Assembly (NCBI RefSeq): GCF_009756665.1
Contig: NZ_CP037953.1
Span: 62,001 to 126,000, forward strand
DNA length: 64,000 nt
Source of the DNA: Permianibacter aggregans
GTDB lineage: Bacteria; Pseudomonadota; Gammaproteobacteria; Enterobacterales; Permianibacteraceae
Reading direction: 5' to 3'
Shown piece after piece: positions 27,542-37,477 of this stretch; within the stretch, counting starts at the first letter, position 1; each line of letters begins with the position of its first letter. The position numbers and the translations under genes are program-made. The notes under the pieces are model-generated. The model was not told the DNA's origin and did not search any database. It was given only the letters and a program-made list of their open reading frames with translations.

Positions 27542-28120
27542 ATGGATATTTCAAAGGGTGTATTTGCGATTCTCGGCGTAATTGTCGGCGGCTTAATGGC
27601 TCCACTTGTAGCTTCGTGGACGCGTCGTTTCGAAAGAAAGGCAAAGATGTCCGAGTTCTACACGGAGCTAGATGATCTACGCAGCCACTCAGAAAGGATG
27701 ATAATAATGCTTGCGCATGCGAACGATATTTGCGCTAAAGCAAAAAAGAACATTATGCCGATTCAAGACGCTGAAAAGGCATACAGCCTTCCAAGCCCGC
27801 TTACCTTTTATATCATTGAAAAAAATTGCCCAGAAATTTACTCGTCATTAACTATAGAGCAGCGACGCGCTGTTCGGGCAATCATGAATATAGTAAGCAG
27901 CCTAAACTCAAAGCTCGCAAAGCTGAGTGAAATGGCAAGCAAGTCCGTGCTTGATCAAGACGTCTCCCTTATAAAGGCAGCACTTTATGAGGCTTGCTCA
28001 TTCAAGTACGTTTCTGAGCGGCTATGTAATGAAAGGGATCGGTTTATCTACTTCCAAGATAAAACTAATGATGACATCGCTAAAGATGTATTAGCAGCAT
28101 TCAATATCAACATAATTTGA
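27542..28120 (+). CDS. Cassette-borne hypothetical protein with one membrane helix
   Basis: 192 residues from the ATG at 27542, preceded by GGAG; an in-frame start at 27419 has no such site. One N-terminal membrane helix (about residues 5-24, VFAILGVIVGGLMAPLVAS) is followed by a helical cytoplasmic part with no motif I can name. The DNA is AT-rich. An attC-like site follows the stop by eight bases, which is the usual cassette layout. Function is unknown. Confidence 0.7.
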   Translation: MDISKGVFAILGVIVGGLMAPLVASWTRRFERKAKMSEFYTELDDLRSHSERMIIMLAHANDICAKAKKNIMPIQDAEKAYSLPSPLTFYIIEKNCPEIYSSLTIEQRRAVRAIMNIVSSLNSKLAKLSEMASKSVLDQDVSLIKAALYEACSFKYVSERLCNERDRFIYFQDKTNDDIAKDVLAAFNINII

Positions 28121-28128
28121 TGGGTGCT

Positions 28129-28222
28129 TGCCTAACAAGGCCGTCAAAGCCACTTCACCTCGTTTCGCTCGGGCGCGTTCACGCTTCGCTCCAACGCGCC
28201 ATTTAACGTGGTGTTATAAGCT
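28129..28222. repeat. attC site after cassette 2
   Basis: The clearest of the set: a 5' core GCCTAAC fitting RYYYAAC, then AAGGCCGTCAAAGCCAC. Inner stems follow (GGCGCGTT pairing with AACGCGCC), and the 3' end reads TAACGTGGTGTTATAAGC. Length (about 94 bases), end complementarity and position directly after a stop codon fit an integron attC. Confidence 0.7.
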
Positions 28223-28234
28223 CAAGGAGGCATC

Positions 28235-29524
28235 GTGAGTAAGCCAAAGAAGATAATTGATAATCCGACAAGTGCGAAAATCTTGAAGCAGCTCGAGGCA
28301 TTTGAAAGCTTGGAGGCTTTGTACAAGGCTTTTCCGTTTGCTCGCAAAGCTCTCCCTAAAGCAGAAGATATCTTCAGTGAACTAAAAAACATGAAAGAGC
28401 AAGCAGAAATATTGAAACTTCCTGATCAATTCAATGAGCGCTTTACGAGCTTAGGCTGGGTCGCATACGAATCAATGAACATGGAAGTAATGCAGAAAGC
28501 AATAAGTATTCATGACACAGAAGGGAAAAATACCGCCGAAAACTTCTTGTCCGATTCATATGACGAAGAAACATTGAAGTGGGGCATACTGCGATTCAAT
28601 GGAAATCGGGATTTTAGAACAAGAATAAGACTCACTGAGTTGGCTAGAGATGATTATTTGGCGGGTAGATATCATGCGTGTACCCCGTTATTGTTAAGCT
28701 TGCTTGATGGTCTCGTAAATGATGTATCCAAGCATGTAGGTTTTTTTGCTGAAAACGCCGACCTGACGGCTTGGGATTGCATTGCAGCTCATGAGTCTGG
28801 CCTTCAAGCCCTAGCATCAATTCTCACTAAAGGTAGAAACAGGACGAATGAAGATCCCATAACCATTCCATACAGAAACGGGATTCTTCATGGTCGAGAG
28901 TTAGCCTTTGATAACAAAATAGTGGCAGCAAAATGCTGGTCTGCTCTCTTTGCAGCGAGGGACTGGGCTGGAGCAATTGATGATGGGAAAAAGGAGCCGA
29001 GACCAAAAGAAGAGGCGAGTTGGGGCCAGCTATTTAGGAAAGTCTCCGAAACAAACCGTATGAAAAAGTTAATCGAAGAATGGACGCCAAGAGTATCTGA
29101 AGATATTCCATATCTTCCATTTGAAGGGGATGTTTCCAACCTGCCTGAAAATACACCTGAACATGCAGTTGCTGTCTTCCTGGATCATTGGTGCAATAAG
29201 CGATTTGGCCCTATTGCTGATGCCCTTTTGTACTTTACCGATACTCCTAAAGGGAAAAAAGCTGGTATGGCACGGCAAGATTTTGGTGGGCATGTACCGA
29301 TTTCGTTCAAAGTATTGAGTGTGGATGACCAAACTTCTGCAATTACTCATGTAATAACAGAGCTGCGTTTTGAAGTTGATGGTCTAGAGAAAATCAAAGA
29401 GGTTTCCGTGCGCGCAATATACCAAGACTTAGAAAATAATTTATCTGCCCGATCGATGCCAGGTGGGCAATGGAGGATAGTTCAGAATTCTTTCTCTGAC
29501 ATCATATATGCGCCCAGGTTATAA
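28235..29524 (+). CDS. Cassette-borne hypothetical protein with a HEPN-like motif
   Basis: 429 residues from a GTG with a strong AAGGAGG site 4 bases upstream. The N-terminal half is helical. The segment IPYRNGILHGRELAF contains Arg214-x4-His219, the R-x4-6-H form of HEPN ribonucleases, within a helical region (about 135-250) that looks like a HEPN-type bundle. The last about 130 residues (SNLPENTPEHAVAVFLDHWCNK onwards in part) look like a separate small domain of the SnoaL-like or DUF type. It may be a stress or phage-defence ribonuclease; this is inferred from one motif. Confidence 0.7.
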   Translation: MSKPKKIIDNPTSAKILKQLEAFESLEALYKAFPFARKALPKAEDIFSELKNMKEQAEILKLPDQFNERFTSLGWVAYESMNMEVMQKAISIHDTEGKNTAENFLSDSYDEETLKWGILRFNGNRDFRTRIRLTELARDDYLAGRYHACTPLLLSLLDGLVNDVSKHVGFFAENADLTAWDCIAAHESGLQALASILTKGRNRTNEDPITIPYRNGILHGRELAFDNKIVAAKCWSALFAARDWAGAIDDGKKEPRPKEEASWGQLFRKVSETNRMKKLIEEWTPRVSEDIPYLPFEGDVSNLPENTPEHAVAVFLDHWCNKRFGPIADALLYFTDTPKGKKAGMARQDFGGHVPISFKVLSVDDQTSAITHVITELRFEVDGLEKIKEVSVRAIYQDLENNLSARSMPGGQWRIVQNSFSDIIYAPRL

Positions 29525-29763
29525 CAAGGCACTGCTGTCGGGAAAAATTCAATTGCACTTCAATTTTGCTGCAGAGCGTAGCGCTGGGCAGACTTGATCT
29601 TCGCCCACAGTCTACTTTGGGTCGAAAGCGGACCGATCGCGCTGAGCTTTATGCTTAATGAATTGGGTCACTGTGATAGTTCATGGAACTTCAATTCCGA
29701 CGAAATTACCCCTACCCCCTTCGCATGCTGCACCCCAGCAGAACAATGAAATGGAGATCCATG
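29525..29763. other. Stretch after the last cassette, possible attC remnant
   Basis: TATAACAAGGCACTGC at the stop of cassette gene 3 resembles the 5' half of the neighbouring attC (shared TAACAAGGC), but no matching 3' core follows. Nothing else is supported before the end of the adaptor gene. Confidence 0.35.
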
Positions 29764-30939
29764 CTATTCAGGATAATGGCGAATCCTGCTACCGGACACC
29801 AGATCCGATGGCGGGTAAACGATCACCTGTTCATTGGCCTGTACTCCTTTCAGCACTTGTACGTGCTGACGGTTGCGCTGACCGATTTCAATATCGCGGG
29901 TCATGGCCACATCGCCTTCGGCAACGAACACCTGCCATTTATCGTCATGACGAAACAAGGCTCCAACGGGAAGGTAAACGGCATTGTCTGATTGCCAAAC
30001 AATAATCCGGGCCTCCACATGAAAGCCATCGCCAACATTAGCCGGTGGGCTGTCGAGATCCACGATTACTCTTACCCGTTGCTCCTCGACACCAAGCGTT
30101 GAGATTTTGGTAAACGCGGACTGCTCAATCAGCCGCACTTTACCCGCCAAGGTTTCATCGCCGCCCCAGCCGTGGATTTCTACCGGCATTCCGGGTTTGA
30201 CGCGGACGGCTTCGGTTGAAAGCAATTCGATTTGCGCTTCCAGATTTGCTGGATCACCGATGAGCATGATCGGTGCGCCACTGTTCAATACCCGTTCGCT
30301 GGCCTCGATCAGATCGAGCACAAAACCATCCACGGGCGCATACAATTTCAAGGGTTCAACGGCGCCAGTGGCATCAACGGCCGCCAGTGAGGCATTGGTT
30401 GCGGCGACCTCGGCTTCGGCGGCGCGTAAACGTTGCGTTGATGCCTGCGTGACCATGGCGGCTGTGCGCGCTGCTGCTTCGGCATCTTCCATTTGTTGCT
30501 GGGAAACGAGTTTCTTTGTTAACAATTGCTGGTGACGGGTGCGTTCGCGTTCGGCTTGTTCCTGCAATAATTTTGCCCGCGCCAAATCGGCCCGGCTTTC
30601 CTGGCGATGGGCAATGGCGGCAGCAAGGCGTGCCTGTAATTCATCGTTCTGCCATGAGGAAACCGGAAGCGGTGTCAACATCGCGATGACTTCACCAGCG
30701 CGCACCGGGTCGCCTTCATGCAATTCAATGCGCAATAAACGGCCGGTGATTGGCGCTGTGACCAGGTAACGATCGTGAGCGCGCAGTTCGCCTTCGTCTT
30801 CAACACTGACTTGCATGGCGCCTTGTTTGACGACGGCGGTTTCCACCGGAATCGGCACTGGCCGCCAAAGTAGCCAGCCAATGTATAACGCCAGCGCAAA
30901 TGCGACGCCGTAAGACAGATGACGCCATGACCCTTTCAT
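29764..30939 (-). CDS. HlyD/RND-type periplasmic adaptor of an ABC exporter
   Basis: 391 residues. One N-terminal membrane anchor (about 8-26), then a barrel-sandwich half (VKQGAMQVSVEDEGELRAHD), an alpha-hairpin coiled coil (about 90-180, many Glu, Gln and Arg) and the second lipoyl half with YAPVDGFVLDL. The beta-barrel and membrane-proximal domains follow. Such adaptors connect an inner-membrane exporter to the outer membrane. It is the last gene of a three-gene operon with an FtsX-type permease and an ATPase, as in MacAB-like systems. The substrate is unknown. Confidence 0.88.
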   Translation of the reverse strand: MKGSWRHLSYGVAFALALYIGWLLWRPVPIPVETAVVKQGAMQVSVEDEGELRAHDRYLVTAPITGRLLRIELHEGDPVRAGEVIAMLTPLPVSSWQNDELQARLAAAIAHRQESRADLARAKLLQEQAERERTRHQQLLTKKLVSQQQMEDAEAAARTAAMVTQASTQRLRAAEAEVAATNASLAAVDATGAVEPLKLYAPVDGFVLDLIEASERVLNSGAPIMLIGDPANLEAQIELLSTEAVRVKPGMPVEIHGWGGDETLAGKVRLIEQSAFTKISTLGVEEQRVRVIVDLDSPPANVGDGFHVEARIIVWQSDNAVYLPVGALFRHDDKWQVFVAEGDVAMTRDIEIGQRNRQHVQVLKGVQANEQVIVYPPSDLVSGSRIRHYPE

Positions 30940-30940
30940 G

Positions 30941-33313
30941 TCATTCCCTCGTTTTCAGTACATCGACAATCTTCATCGCATTGACGCGCCTGGCCACCAT
31001 CAGCGCCGACAGCGCCGCCGCAATCAGGATGACCAATGCCGCCATCGCGTAGGTGCTGTTATCGATGATCAGCGGCAAGCGAATCGCATCGGTAACCAGC
31101 CGTTCGCTGAGCCAGGCACAAAGCGCATAACCGAACAAACTGCCGAGTGGCAAAGCCAGCACGATGATGATGCCCTGCTCCATCAACAGCAATCGCCAGA
31201 CTTCTTGCCGGGTGAAACCAAGCACACGCAGCGATGCCAACTCGCGGCCGCGCTCCGACAAGGCAATGCGCAAATTATTGTAGATAACGCCAAACGCAAT
31301 GGCACCAGCAAACAGCACGTTGATAATCATGGCGACCATGATGCTACGCTGCAGTAATTCATCCATCGCTTGCCGGATTTGAATTTTGTTGTTGCTGCCG
31401 GCCAGCCATGGCAACTGCTGCAAAGATTGCGTCAACGCCGGCAACAATGCCTGATCGATACGCAGCCAAGCGCCATTGATGGTGCCGACATCGCCAAGCA
31501 ACGGCGGTAATGCGCTCAACGGTAAATACGCGGCAAGACCAAGCCATTCATCACTGATTTGACTGACCGGCATGGTGCGCACTCGGCGCAGCCCCTCAAG
31601 CACCTCAACCTGCACGACATCGCCCGGTTTGACGTGCAACTGCTCCGCCAAGGTACGCGTTAGCGTTAAACCGTGGGCACTGATGGGAATGGCGTTGCCG
31701 TGCACGTCGCGCCAGAGACGCATTTCCGATTCGACCGGCATGGCTGTCAGGCTCAAACGCTTGCTTCGATGTGCAGCACGAATTCGCGCCGGAATATGGC
31801 GAAACGGTTCAGCATGCAACACGCCGGGTAAACGATATAAATCGTTCAGGGCATTCGGGCTGCGCGGTTCTCTGAGCATTACCGTCACATGTTCGCGATT
31901 GATTTCCTCGAATTGCTGGCGCATCAGTTCATCGATGGCATCGAAACTGTAGCCGCCCATGATCAGCAAGGCCATGGCAGTGCTGGCAGCCAATAACGAC
32001 AACACACTGCGCATGCTTCGACGAATGAGTTGCCGCACCGTCATGCGCCATACCGGCGCACGCGACAAGCGCGAAATGCCACGCTCCCACCGATTGTCAT
32101 GAAAAATCGGCGGCGGTTCCGGGCGCATGGCTTCGGCAGGCGGCAGCCGGATGGCACGCCACACCGGCAGCAAGGCACCGAGCACGGCGGCGACAATGGC
32201 AATCGCCAAGGCCAGACTCAGGTTGCCCCATTCGAACGCAAAATCCAGCCGCGGAAAATGATAGTAATCGTTGTAAATGATCGTCAGTTGTTCGCCAAGC
32301 CACACGCCAATTGCTATGCCCGGAATGGCGCCAGTCAGCGCCATGGTGATCGCCAGCAAGGTATAGTGGCCACCGATTTGCCGGCGGTGATAACCAAAGG
32401 ATTTCAGCAGACCGATTTCACCACGCTGCAGGCTGATCAGCCGCGATAACGCCACATGCAACAGGAACGCGGCGACCGCCAAAAATATCGCCGGCACAAC
32501 GGTGGCGTGAATACGGTTCTGACTGATTTCATCGCGAATGAATTGATGTGAGGGATGCGCCTCCCGATCATAGGCGCCAATACCGCCATAGGGTGCCAGC
32601 ACCTGATCGACGGCGGCCATGACTGCCGGTAGCGAAGCCTGATACTGCAACTGCAACAGCGCTTCGTTGAACGCGCCTTCCATGCCGATGGCCGGAGCCA
32701 GCCGTTCGTAACGCATCCACATGACACCGAAACGTTTGCCATCTGGCAGCAATGCGCCGCTACCCACTTCATAAATAAATTCCGGCGCCAGCGCGATGCC
32801 CACAATCGTCAATCGCTCACGACGACCATTGAGGATCACCGGTATCTGATCGCCATTGCGCCAGCCATTGGCCTTGGCGAAGGTTTCGCTGATCAATACT
32901 TCGCGGCTGTCGGCCTCTGGCCAGCGGCCACTGCGCAAATGTACGCCGTTCAGTACCGGTTGTTTTTCCGGTAGCGAAACCAGACGAATGCTGGTCAGAA
33001 AGTTTCGGCGAGGATCATGGAGTGTCGCGCTGTCGAGTAACACTTCACTGCTGACCCGCAACTCCACCTGGGCAACGCCGTCGATCTGCTGCAAGCGATC
33101 TTTCAAACTCCATGGCGCACGTTTCAACGGCGCAAAAATATCGGCAAAGCGATAGTCGCGGTAATAACTGGTTTGGGCATCGACCAATGCACGCCAGGTA
33201 CCATAGGTGGCAACAAATGAACTGATCGCGCACAGCACGATGATCGCCGTCGCCATGACCTGACCACGCAGCCACCACAGATCGCGCCAGCGCATCAGCC
33301 GCAGCGCGTTCAC
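30941..33313 (-). CDS. FtsX-family ABC transporter permease, duplicated type
   Basis: 790 residues from a GTG that overlaps the ATPase gene's TGA (GTGA). Membrane helices appear at the N-terminus, in a middle group (about 275-390), near 440 and in a C-terminal group (about 660-780). This fits two FtsX/MacB_PCD units in one chain with large periplasmic domains between them. It is one nucleotide from the adaptor gene. With them it probably exports a lipid, peptide or toxic compound by mechanotransmission; the cargo cannot be read. Confidence 0.88.
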   Translation of the reverse strand: MNALRLMRWRDLWWLRGQVMATAIIVLCAISSFVATYGTWRALVDAQTSYYRDYRFADIFAPLKRAPWSLKDRLQQIDGVAQVELRVSSEVLLDSATLHDPRRNFLTSIRLVSLPEKQPVLNGVHLRSGRWPEADSREVLISETFAKANGWRNGDQIPVILNGRRERLTIVGIALAPEFIYEVGSGALLPDGKRFGVMWMRYERLAPAIGMEGAFNEALLQLQYQASLPAVMAAVDQVLAPYGGIGAYDREAHPSHQFIRDEISQNRIHATVVPAIFLAVAAFLLHVALSRLISLQRGEIGLLKSFGYHRRQIGGHYTLLAITMALTGAIPGIAIGVWLGEQLTIIYNDYYHFPRLDFAFEWGNLSLALAIAIVAAVLGALLPVWRAIRLPPAEAMRPEPPPIFHDNRWERGISRLSRAPVWRMTVRQLIRRSMRSVLSLLAASTAMALLIMGGYSFDAIDELMRQQFEEINREHVTVMLREPRSPNALNDLYRLPGVLHAEPFRHIPARIRAAHRSKRLSLTAMPVESEMRLWRDVHGNAIPISAHGLTLTRTLAEQLHVKPGDVVQVEVLEGLRRVRTMPVSQISDEWLGLAAYLPLSALPPLLGDVGTINGAWLRIDQALLPALTQSLQQLPWLAGSNNKIQIRQAMDELLQRSIMVAMIINVLFAGAIAFGVIYNNLRIALSERGRELASLRVLGFTRQEVWRLLLMEQGIIIVLALPLGSLFGYALCAWLSERLVTDAIRLPLIIDNSTYAMAALVILIAAALSALMVARRVNAMKIVDVLKTRE

Positions 33314-34032
33314 CAGACCAGCTCCTCGACGCCGGCACGGCGGGCGTTGCGCTGATCAGAAACGATTTGGCCGCTGCTGAGCCGAATGACGCGATCGGCC
33401 ATCGCTGCCACCGCGACGTTATGGGTAATGACCAACGTTAGCGTGTTCAACTCACGATTGAGATCGGCCAATACCTGCAACACGGTTTTGCCGGTGGCGT
33501 AATCAAGCGCGCCGGTTGGTTCATCGCAGAGCAGAACATCGGGGCGTTTGGCGATGGCGCGGGCAATCGCGACCCGTTGCTGTTCACCACCGGAAAGCTG
33601 AGCGGGAAAATGGTGCATGCGCTCGTGGAGCCCAACCCGCGCCAATGCCTCGGTTGCCGGTAATGGTTTTTCCGCCACATCAGTGACCAGCGACACGTTT
33701 TCCAGCGCCGTCAAACTCGGCACCAGATTGTAAAACTGGAAAACAAAACCGACATGCTCACGGCGAAAACGTGTGAGCTCAGATTCGCTCGCCGTCGTCA
33801 GGTTGTGGTCGAGATAGAAAATACTGCCGGTGGTGGGCGTATCCAAGCCACCAAGCATATGCAGCAATGTCGACTTACCACTGCCGGAAGCGCCAAGAAT
33901 GACAATAAACTCGCCGGCAAAACAGTCGAGGTCAATATCGCGCAAGGCAACCACATCCACCTCGCCAGCACGGTAGACCTTGCTGACGCCGCGCATGCGC
34001 AATACCGGCTGTGGTTCTGGCACTTCGTTCAT
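33310..34032 (-). CDS. ABC transporter ATP-binding protein, LolD/MacB type
   Basis: 240 residues with Walker [10 protein letters not shown], the signature [14 protein letters not shown], Walker [14 protein letters not shown] and the switch His in LVITHN. It is of the family that powers FtsX-type permeases, with the permease gene overlapping directly downstream. It is the first gene of the operon, preceded by about 100 bases with no gene. Confidence 0.93.
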   Translation of the reverse strand: MNEVPEPQPVLRMRGVSKVYRAGEVDVVALRDIDLDCFAGEFIVILGASGSGKSTLLHMLGGLDTPTTGSIFYLDHNLTTASESELTRFRREHVGFVFQFYNLVPSLTALENVSLVTDVAEKPLPATEALARVGLHERMHHFPAQLSGGEQQRVAIARAIAKRPDVLLCDEPTGALDYATGKTVLQVLADLNRELNTLTLVITHNVAVAAMADRVIRLSSGQIVSDQRNARRAGVEELVW

Positions 34033-34140
34033 GAATGCTCCATGCGGGCCCGAACAATTTATCGAGTGGAAGTTGGCCTAATGCCAGCCTGTTATCAAGC
34101 AATGTTCTCGGTTACCCCACGTTGACTTTGATCAACTTTG

Positions 34141-35265
34141 CTAGCTGGGACCGGGCAAAAGCTTCAGACAAATGTCGAAAACGATGGCGCTTTCTCTGCA
34201 TTCACGGCGGAACATTTTTTTGGGCAACTCCACTTCGACAAAACCAATACCCCGTTCCGGCTCGTCCGGGCCCTGATAGCGCAAATCCCAAAAGCTGATG
34301 ACAAAGCTATCTGGCGTTTCTTTTACCTGCCAATACGGAAAGCGCATCCATTCGACAAAGCCTTTTATCGATTCTGATGCCATCGCTTGCTCAACAATGG
34401 CATCGGGCGTTTTCCGTGGCACTTCGTACAAGCCGCCATCGGCTCTGATAACCCGATAGTGATCGTCATAAACAAGCACCAGTCGTTGCGAGGACGGCCG
34501 ACCGAATACCGGATTCGATTGTGCGGCGATCGGTGTTGGATGACGTTCGGCGGCGATGTTCTCGGCGGTTCTGGCCATGCCGTAGACGACGCCGATATAG
34601 AGCATCAACAATGCCACACTGAACCGGGCGACGGTCACTGTCGCCGCTTGCGAAGTCATTCGCCAGCGCAGCGCGACCATGACGGCAACCGCGACCAGCC
34701 AAACGATTCTGACTTCCCTGGTGGCAAACTCGGTTTCAAACATTAACACCGTAATCGCTACGGCCAACAACAGCCATGCCAGAATGCTTGGCCAGGATTT
34801 CGAGCAGGCAATGACAACACCAGCGGCTGCCAATAACCACAACCACGGGTCGACAATGAACAGCGTGTCACCATAAAACCAGCGCTCGTCAAATGGCATC
34901 AACAAACGAACACCGTAGGTATTCAGCCAGTCGAGAAACGGATGCGTGCAAATGGCCAGAAAAGCCAATGCCAGTAACGCACCCGGTCGAAATGATTCAT
35001 CGCTTTGTACCCGCCTGCCCCGCCATCGATGCCACAGCCCTATCGCGCCAACCAGCAATAGTGGCAGCAGCAATAACGCCAGAACGCCATGGGTCCAACC
35101 ACGCCGGTAATACAGCGAATGATCGAAACTCCAGAACATCGCCACGATGTCGATATCCGGCAGATTGGCGCCGATAATCAACGTCGCCGTGGCATAGCGC
35201 GAGAGCCTTTTCAGGCCGGTTTCGGCCAGCGCAGCGCCCACCAGGGTATGTGCTATGGGGTCCAT
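34141..35265 (-). CDS. YdjM-like membrane-bound metal-dependent hydrolase family protein
   Basis: 374 residues. The start MDPIAHTLVGAALAETGL with a conserved His, several membrane helices in the first 250 residues, and HPFLDWLNTYG are typical of the LexA-regulated YdjM/DUF457 family. The C-terminal about 130 residues are soluble. The reaction is not known for the family. It is convergent with nothing nearby and divergent from the MFS gene. Confidence 0.82.
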   Translation of the reverse strand: MDPIAHTLVGAALAETGLKRLSRYATATLIIGANLPDIDIVAMFWSFDHSLYYRRGWTHGVLALLLLPLLLVGAIGLWHRWRGRRVQSDESFRPGALLALAFLAICTHPFLDWLNTYGVRLLMPFDERWFYGDTLFIVDPWLWLLAAAGVVIACSKSWPSILAWLLLAVAITVLMFETEFATREVRIVWLVAVAVMVALRWRMTSQAATVTVARFSVALLMLYIGVVYGMARTAENIAAERHPTPIAAQSNPVFGRPSSQRLVLVYDDHYRVIRADGGLYEVPRKTPDAIVEQAMASESIKGFVEWMRFPYWQVKETPDSFVISFWDLRYQGPDEPERGIGFVEVELPKKMFRRECRESAIVFDICLKLLPGPS

Positions 35266-35395
35266 TCCTCTCTCAAGGCAATGCAGCGATAGGTTTTTTC
35301 AAGCATAGTTCAATCATGCACGGCGAGCTGTGCGAGCTATGCTTTCAACTCGCTTCATGGTCGTCGGCAAATATCTGCATGTGATTGGAGCTGTC

Positions 35396-36592
35396 ATGGG
35401 CAGCAAAAACAACACTTCCACCGCCTTATACACCGCTCGCGCATTGCGCGACTTTGGCGATGGTTTTATTGCGGTGCTCCTGCCGGCTTATCTGTTGGCG
35501 TTGGGCTTTTCAGCGTTTCAGGTTGGATTGATTGCTACCGCATCACTGCTCGGCTCTGCGCTACTGACAATGGTGGCAGGGCTAATCGGTGCGCGCTTTG
35601 AGCATCGGCAACTACTACTGATCGCCGCGGCATTGATGTGCGCAACCGGGCTGTTGTTTGCCGTGGCCAATGAGTTTGCCTTTCTGTTGATAATCGCTTT
35701 TGTTGGCACGATCAATCCTTCGGCTGGCAGTGTCAGCGTGTTTGTGCCATTGGAACATGCGGTGCTGGCCCGTTCGGTCAACGACGGTAATCGCACTCAG
35801 GCATTTGCGCGCTATAGCTTGGTTGGCGCCTTGGCGGCTGCTGTCGGTTCGCTGTCAGCCGCTTTGCCCGATCTTTTCGTTGAATTTGGCGTTAGCGCCT
35901 TGCTGGCGTTCAAGGCGATGTTTGGTCTTTATGCTGTCGTCGGTCTGATTGGCGGCTACTTTTACGCTTCACTGCCGAGGAGCAAGCCCGTTTCTCATCA
36001 ACAGGCCAGTGGCTTGGGCCCTTCCCGAAAAATCGTTTTCCATCTGGCGGCGCTATTCAGCCTTGATGCATTTGCTGGCGGTTTCGTTGTGCAATCACTA
36101 CTGGCGTTGTGGCTGTTCGAGCGATTTGATTTGTCGCTTGCTGGCGCGGCGTCATTCTTCTTCTGGTCGGGATTGGCCTCCGCGTTTTCGTTCCCGATTG
36201 CCGCCTGGCTGGCGAAACGCATTGGTTTGATCAACACGATGGTATTCACGCATATTCCGGCCAGCATTGCGCTAATACTGGCGGCTTTCGCGCCAACGCT
36301 CAGCGCGGCGCTGACGTTGCTCTGGATTCGAGCCGGTCTATCACAAATGGATGTGCCGGCGCGCTCCTCGTATGTCATGGCAATGGTTACCGAGCACGAA
36401 CGGGCAGCGGCGGCGAGCTTTACCTCCGTTCCTCGTAGCCTGGCGGCGGCGTTGAGCCCTTCTCTCGCAGGAGCCTTATTTGCGGCGTCCCTGAAGGCCT
36501 GGCCTTTGGTGCTTTGTGGCTGCCTGAAGATTCTTTACGATATTCTGCTGTTGCTGCAGTTCCGGCACCAAAAGCCGCCTGAAGAGCGTTAG
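35396..36592 (+). CDS. MFS transporter
   Basis: 398 residues from the ATG at 35396, with GGAG six bases upstream; the in-frame start at 35330 lacks such a site. About twelve membrane helices. The first loop has RDFGDGFIAVLLPAYL, and the middle loop (about residue 200) separates two six-helix halves, the standard MFS layout. The substrate cannot be read; the family includes drug and sugar exporters. Confidence 0.85.
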   Translation: MGSKNNTSTALYTARALRDFGDGFIAVLLPAYLLALGFSAFQVGLIATASLLGSALLTMVAGLIGARFEHRQLLLIAAALMCATGLLFAVANEFAFLLIIAFVGTINPSAGSVSVFVPLEHAVLARSVNDGNRTQAFARYSLVGALAAAVGSLSAALPDLFVEFGVSALLAFKAMFGLYAVVGLIGGYFYASLPRSKPVSHQQASGLGPSRKIVFHLAALFSLDAFAGGFVVQSLLALWLFERFDLSLAGAASFFFWSGLASAFSFPIAAWLAKRIGLINTMVFTHIPASIALILAAFAPTLSAALTLLWIRAGLSQMDVPARSSYVMAMVTEHERAAAASFTSVPRSLAAALSPSLAGALFAASLKAWPLVLCGCLKILYDILLLLQFRHQKPPEER

Positions 36593-36682
36593 CTGGTGTA
36601 AAAGCTTGAAGCTGACATGGCAATTTGCCCAAATTGATTGAGTGCAGCACTCTATAATTGGCCGTTGGCAAGGGGGATGTTG

Positions 36683-37444
36683 ATGCTGACTGACAGCTTA
36701 AAAAAATGGCGCGGCCAATTCCTGGAGCAAGTCGCCGATCCGTTCTTTATGGAAACCATGTTCGACTCGATGCCGGACCTGTTTTTCTATATCAAGGACG
36801 TAAAGGGTCACTACGTGCTGATTAGTGATGCCATTGTCGAGCGCTGTGGTTTGAAACATAAACACGAGGCGATTGGCAAAACCGCGTTTGATTTATTCCC
36901 AGAAGTGATGGCCAAGCGCTACACCGAGCAAGATGAAAAAATTATCGCGACCGGCCGGCCACTGATCGACAGCCTCGATCTGACGGTGTTCAATAATCGT
37001 CGCCGTGGTTGGTGTTTGACCACCAAGCATCCGTTACGCAATCGAAAGAATGCCATTGTCGGTCTTGCCTGTCTTTCCAAAGACCTGATTGAGCCCAGTA
37101 CACTGGGCTTTGTCGATGAGCAGCTTTCCGCCGCTACCGATTACGTGCGTGAGAATTATTCGGAAAATATCAGCCTGGAAGCCTTGGCCAAGATCGCGCA
37201 TTTATCCGTGTCTCAACTGGACCGCCGCATCAAACGCATTTTCAATCTGACCACCGGCCAGTTCATCATCAAAACCCGCGTCGATGCCGTAGCCCGTTTA
37301 CTGCTGGAGACGGAGCAGCCAGCTGGCACCATTGCGATTGACTGCGGCTTCTGCGACCAGAGCGCGATGTCGAAACAATTCCGGCAAGTCACCGGTTTTA
37401 CGCCGTCGGCTTATCGCAAGTTTTTTGCTGCGGAGCAGATTTAG
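36683..37444 (+). CDS. PAS-domain AraC-family transcriptional regulator
   Basis: 253 residues from the ATG at 36683, which has AGGGGG six bases upstream; earlier in-frame starts exist. The N-terminal PAS domain (about 20-125, with FDSMPDLFFYIKDVKGHYV and IGKTAFDLFPE) would bind a small ligand or cofactor. The C-terminal AraC helix-turn-helix pair (about 150-250, ISLEALAKIAHLSVSQLDRR and CGFCDQSAMSKQFRQVTG) binds DNA. PAS instead of the usual cupin is a less common AraC architecture. The target is unknown; it faces prfH across a shared terminator. Confidence 0.87.
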   Translation: MLTDSLKKWRGQFLEQVADPFFMETMFDSMPDLFFYIKDVKGHYVLISDAIVERCGLKHKHEAIGKTAFDLFPEVMAKRYTEQDEKIIATGRPLIDSLDLTVFNNRRRGWCLTTKHPLRNRKNAIVGLACLSKDLIEPSTLGFVDEQLSAATDYVRENYSENISLEALAKIAHLSVSQLDRRIKRIFNLTTGQFIIKTRVDAVARLLLETEQPAGTIAIDCGFCDQSAMSKQFRQVTGFTPSAYRKFFAAEQI

Positions 37445-37454
37445 CCGAAAAAAA

Positions 37455-37477
37455 AGCCGGATCGCTCCGGCTCTTTT
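37455..37477. terminator. Bidirectional terminator between the PAS-AraC gene and prfH
   Basis: Stem AGCCGGA (37455-37461), loop TCGC, stem TCCGGCT (37466-37472), flanked by an A run on the left and CTTTT on the right, between two convergent genes. Confidence 0.75.
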
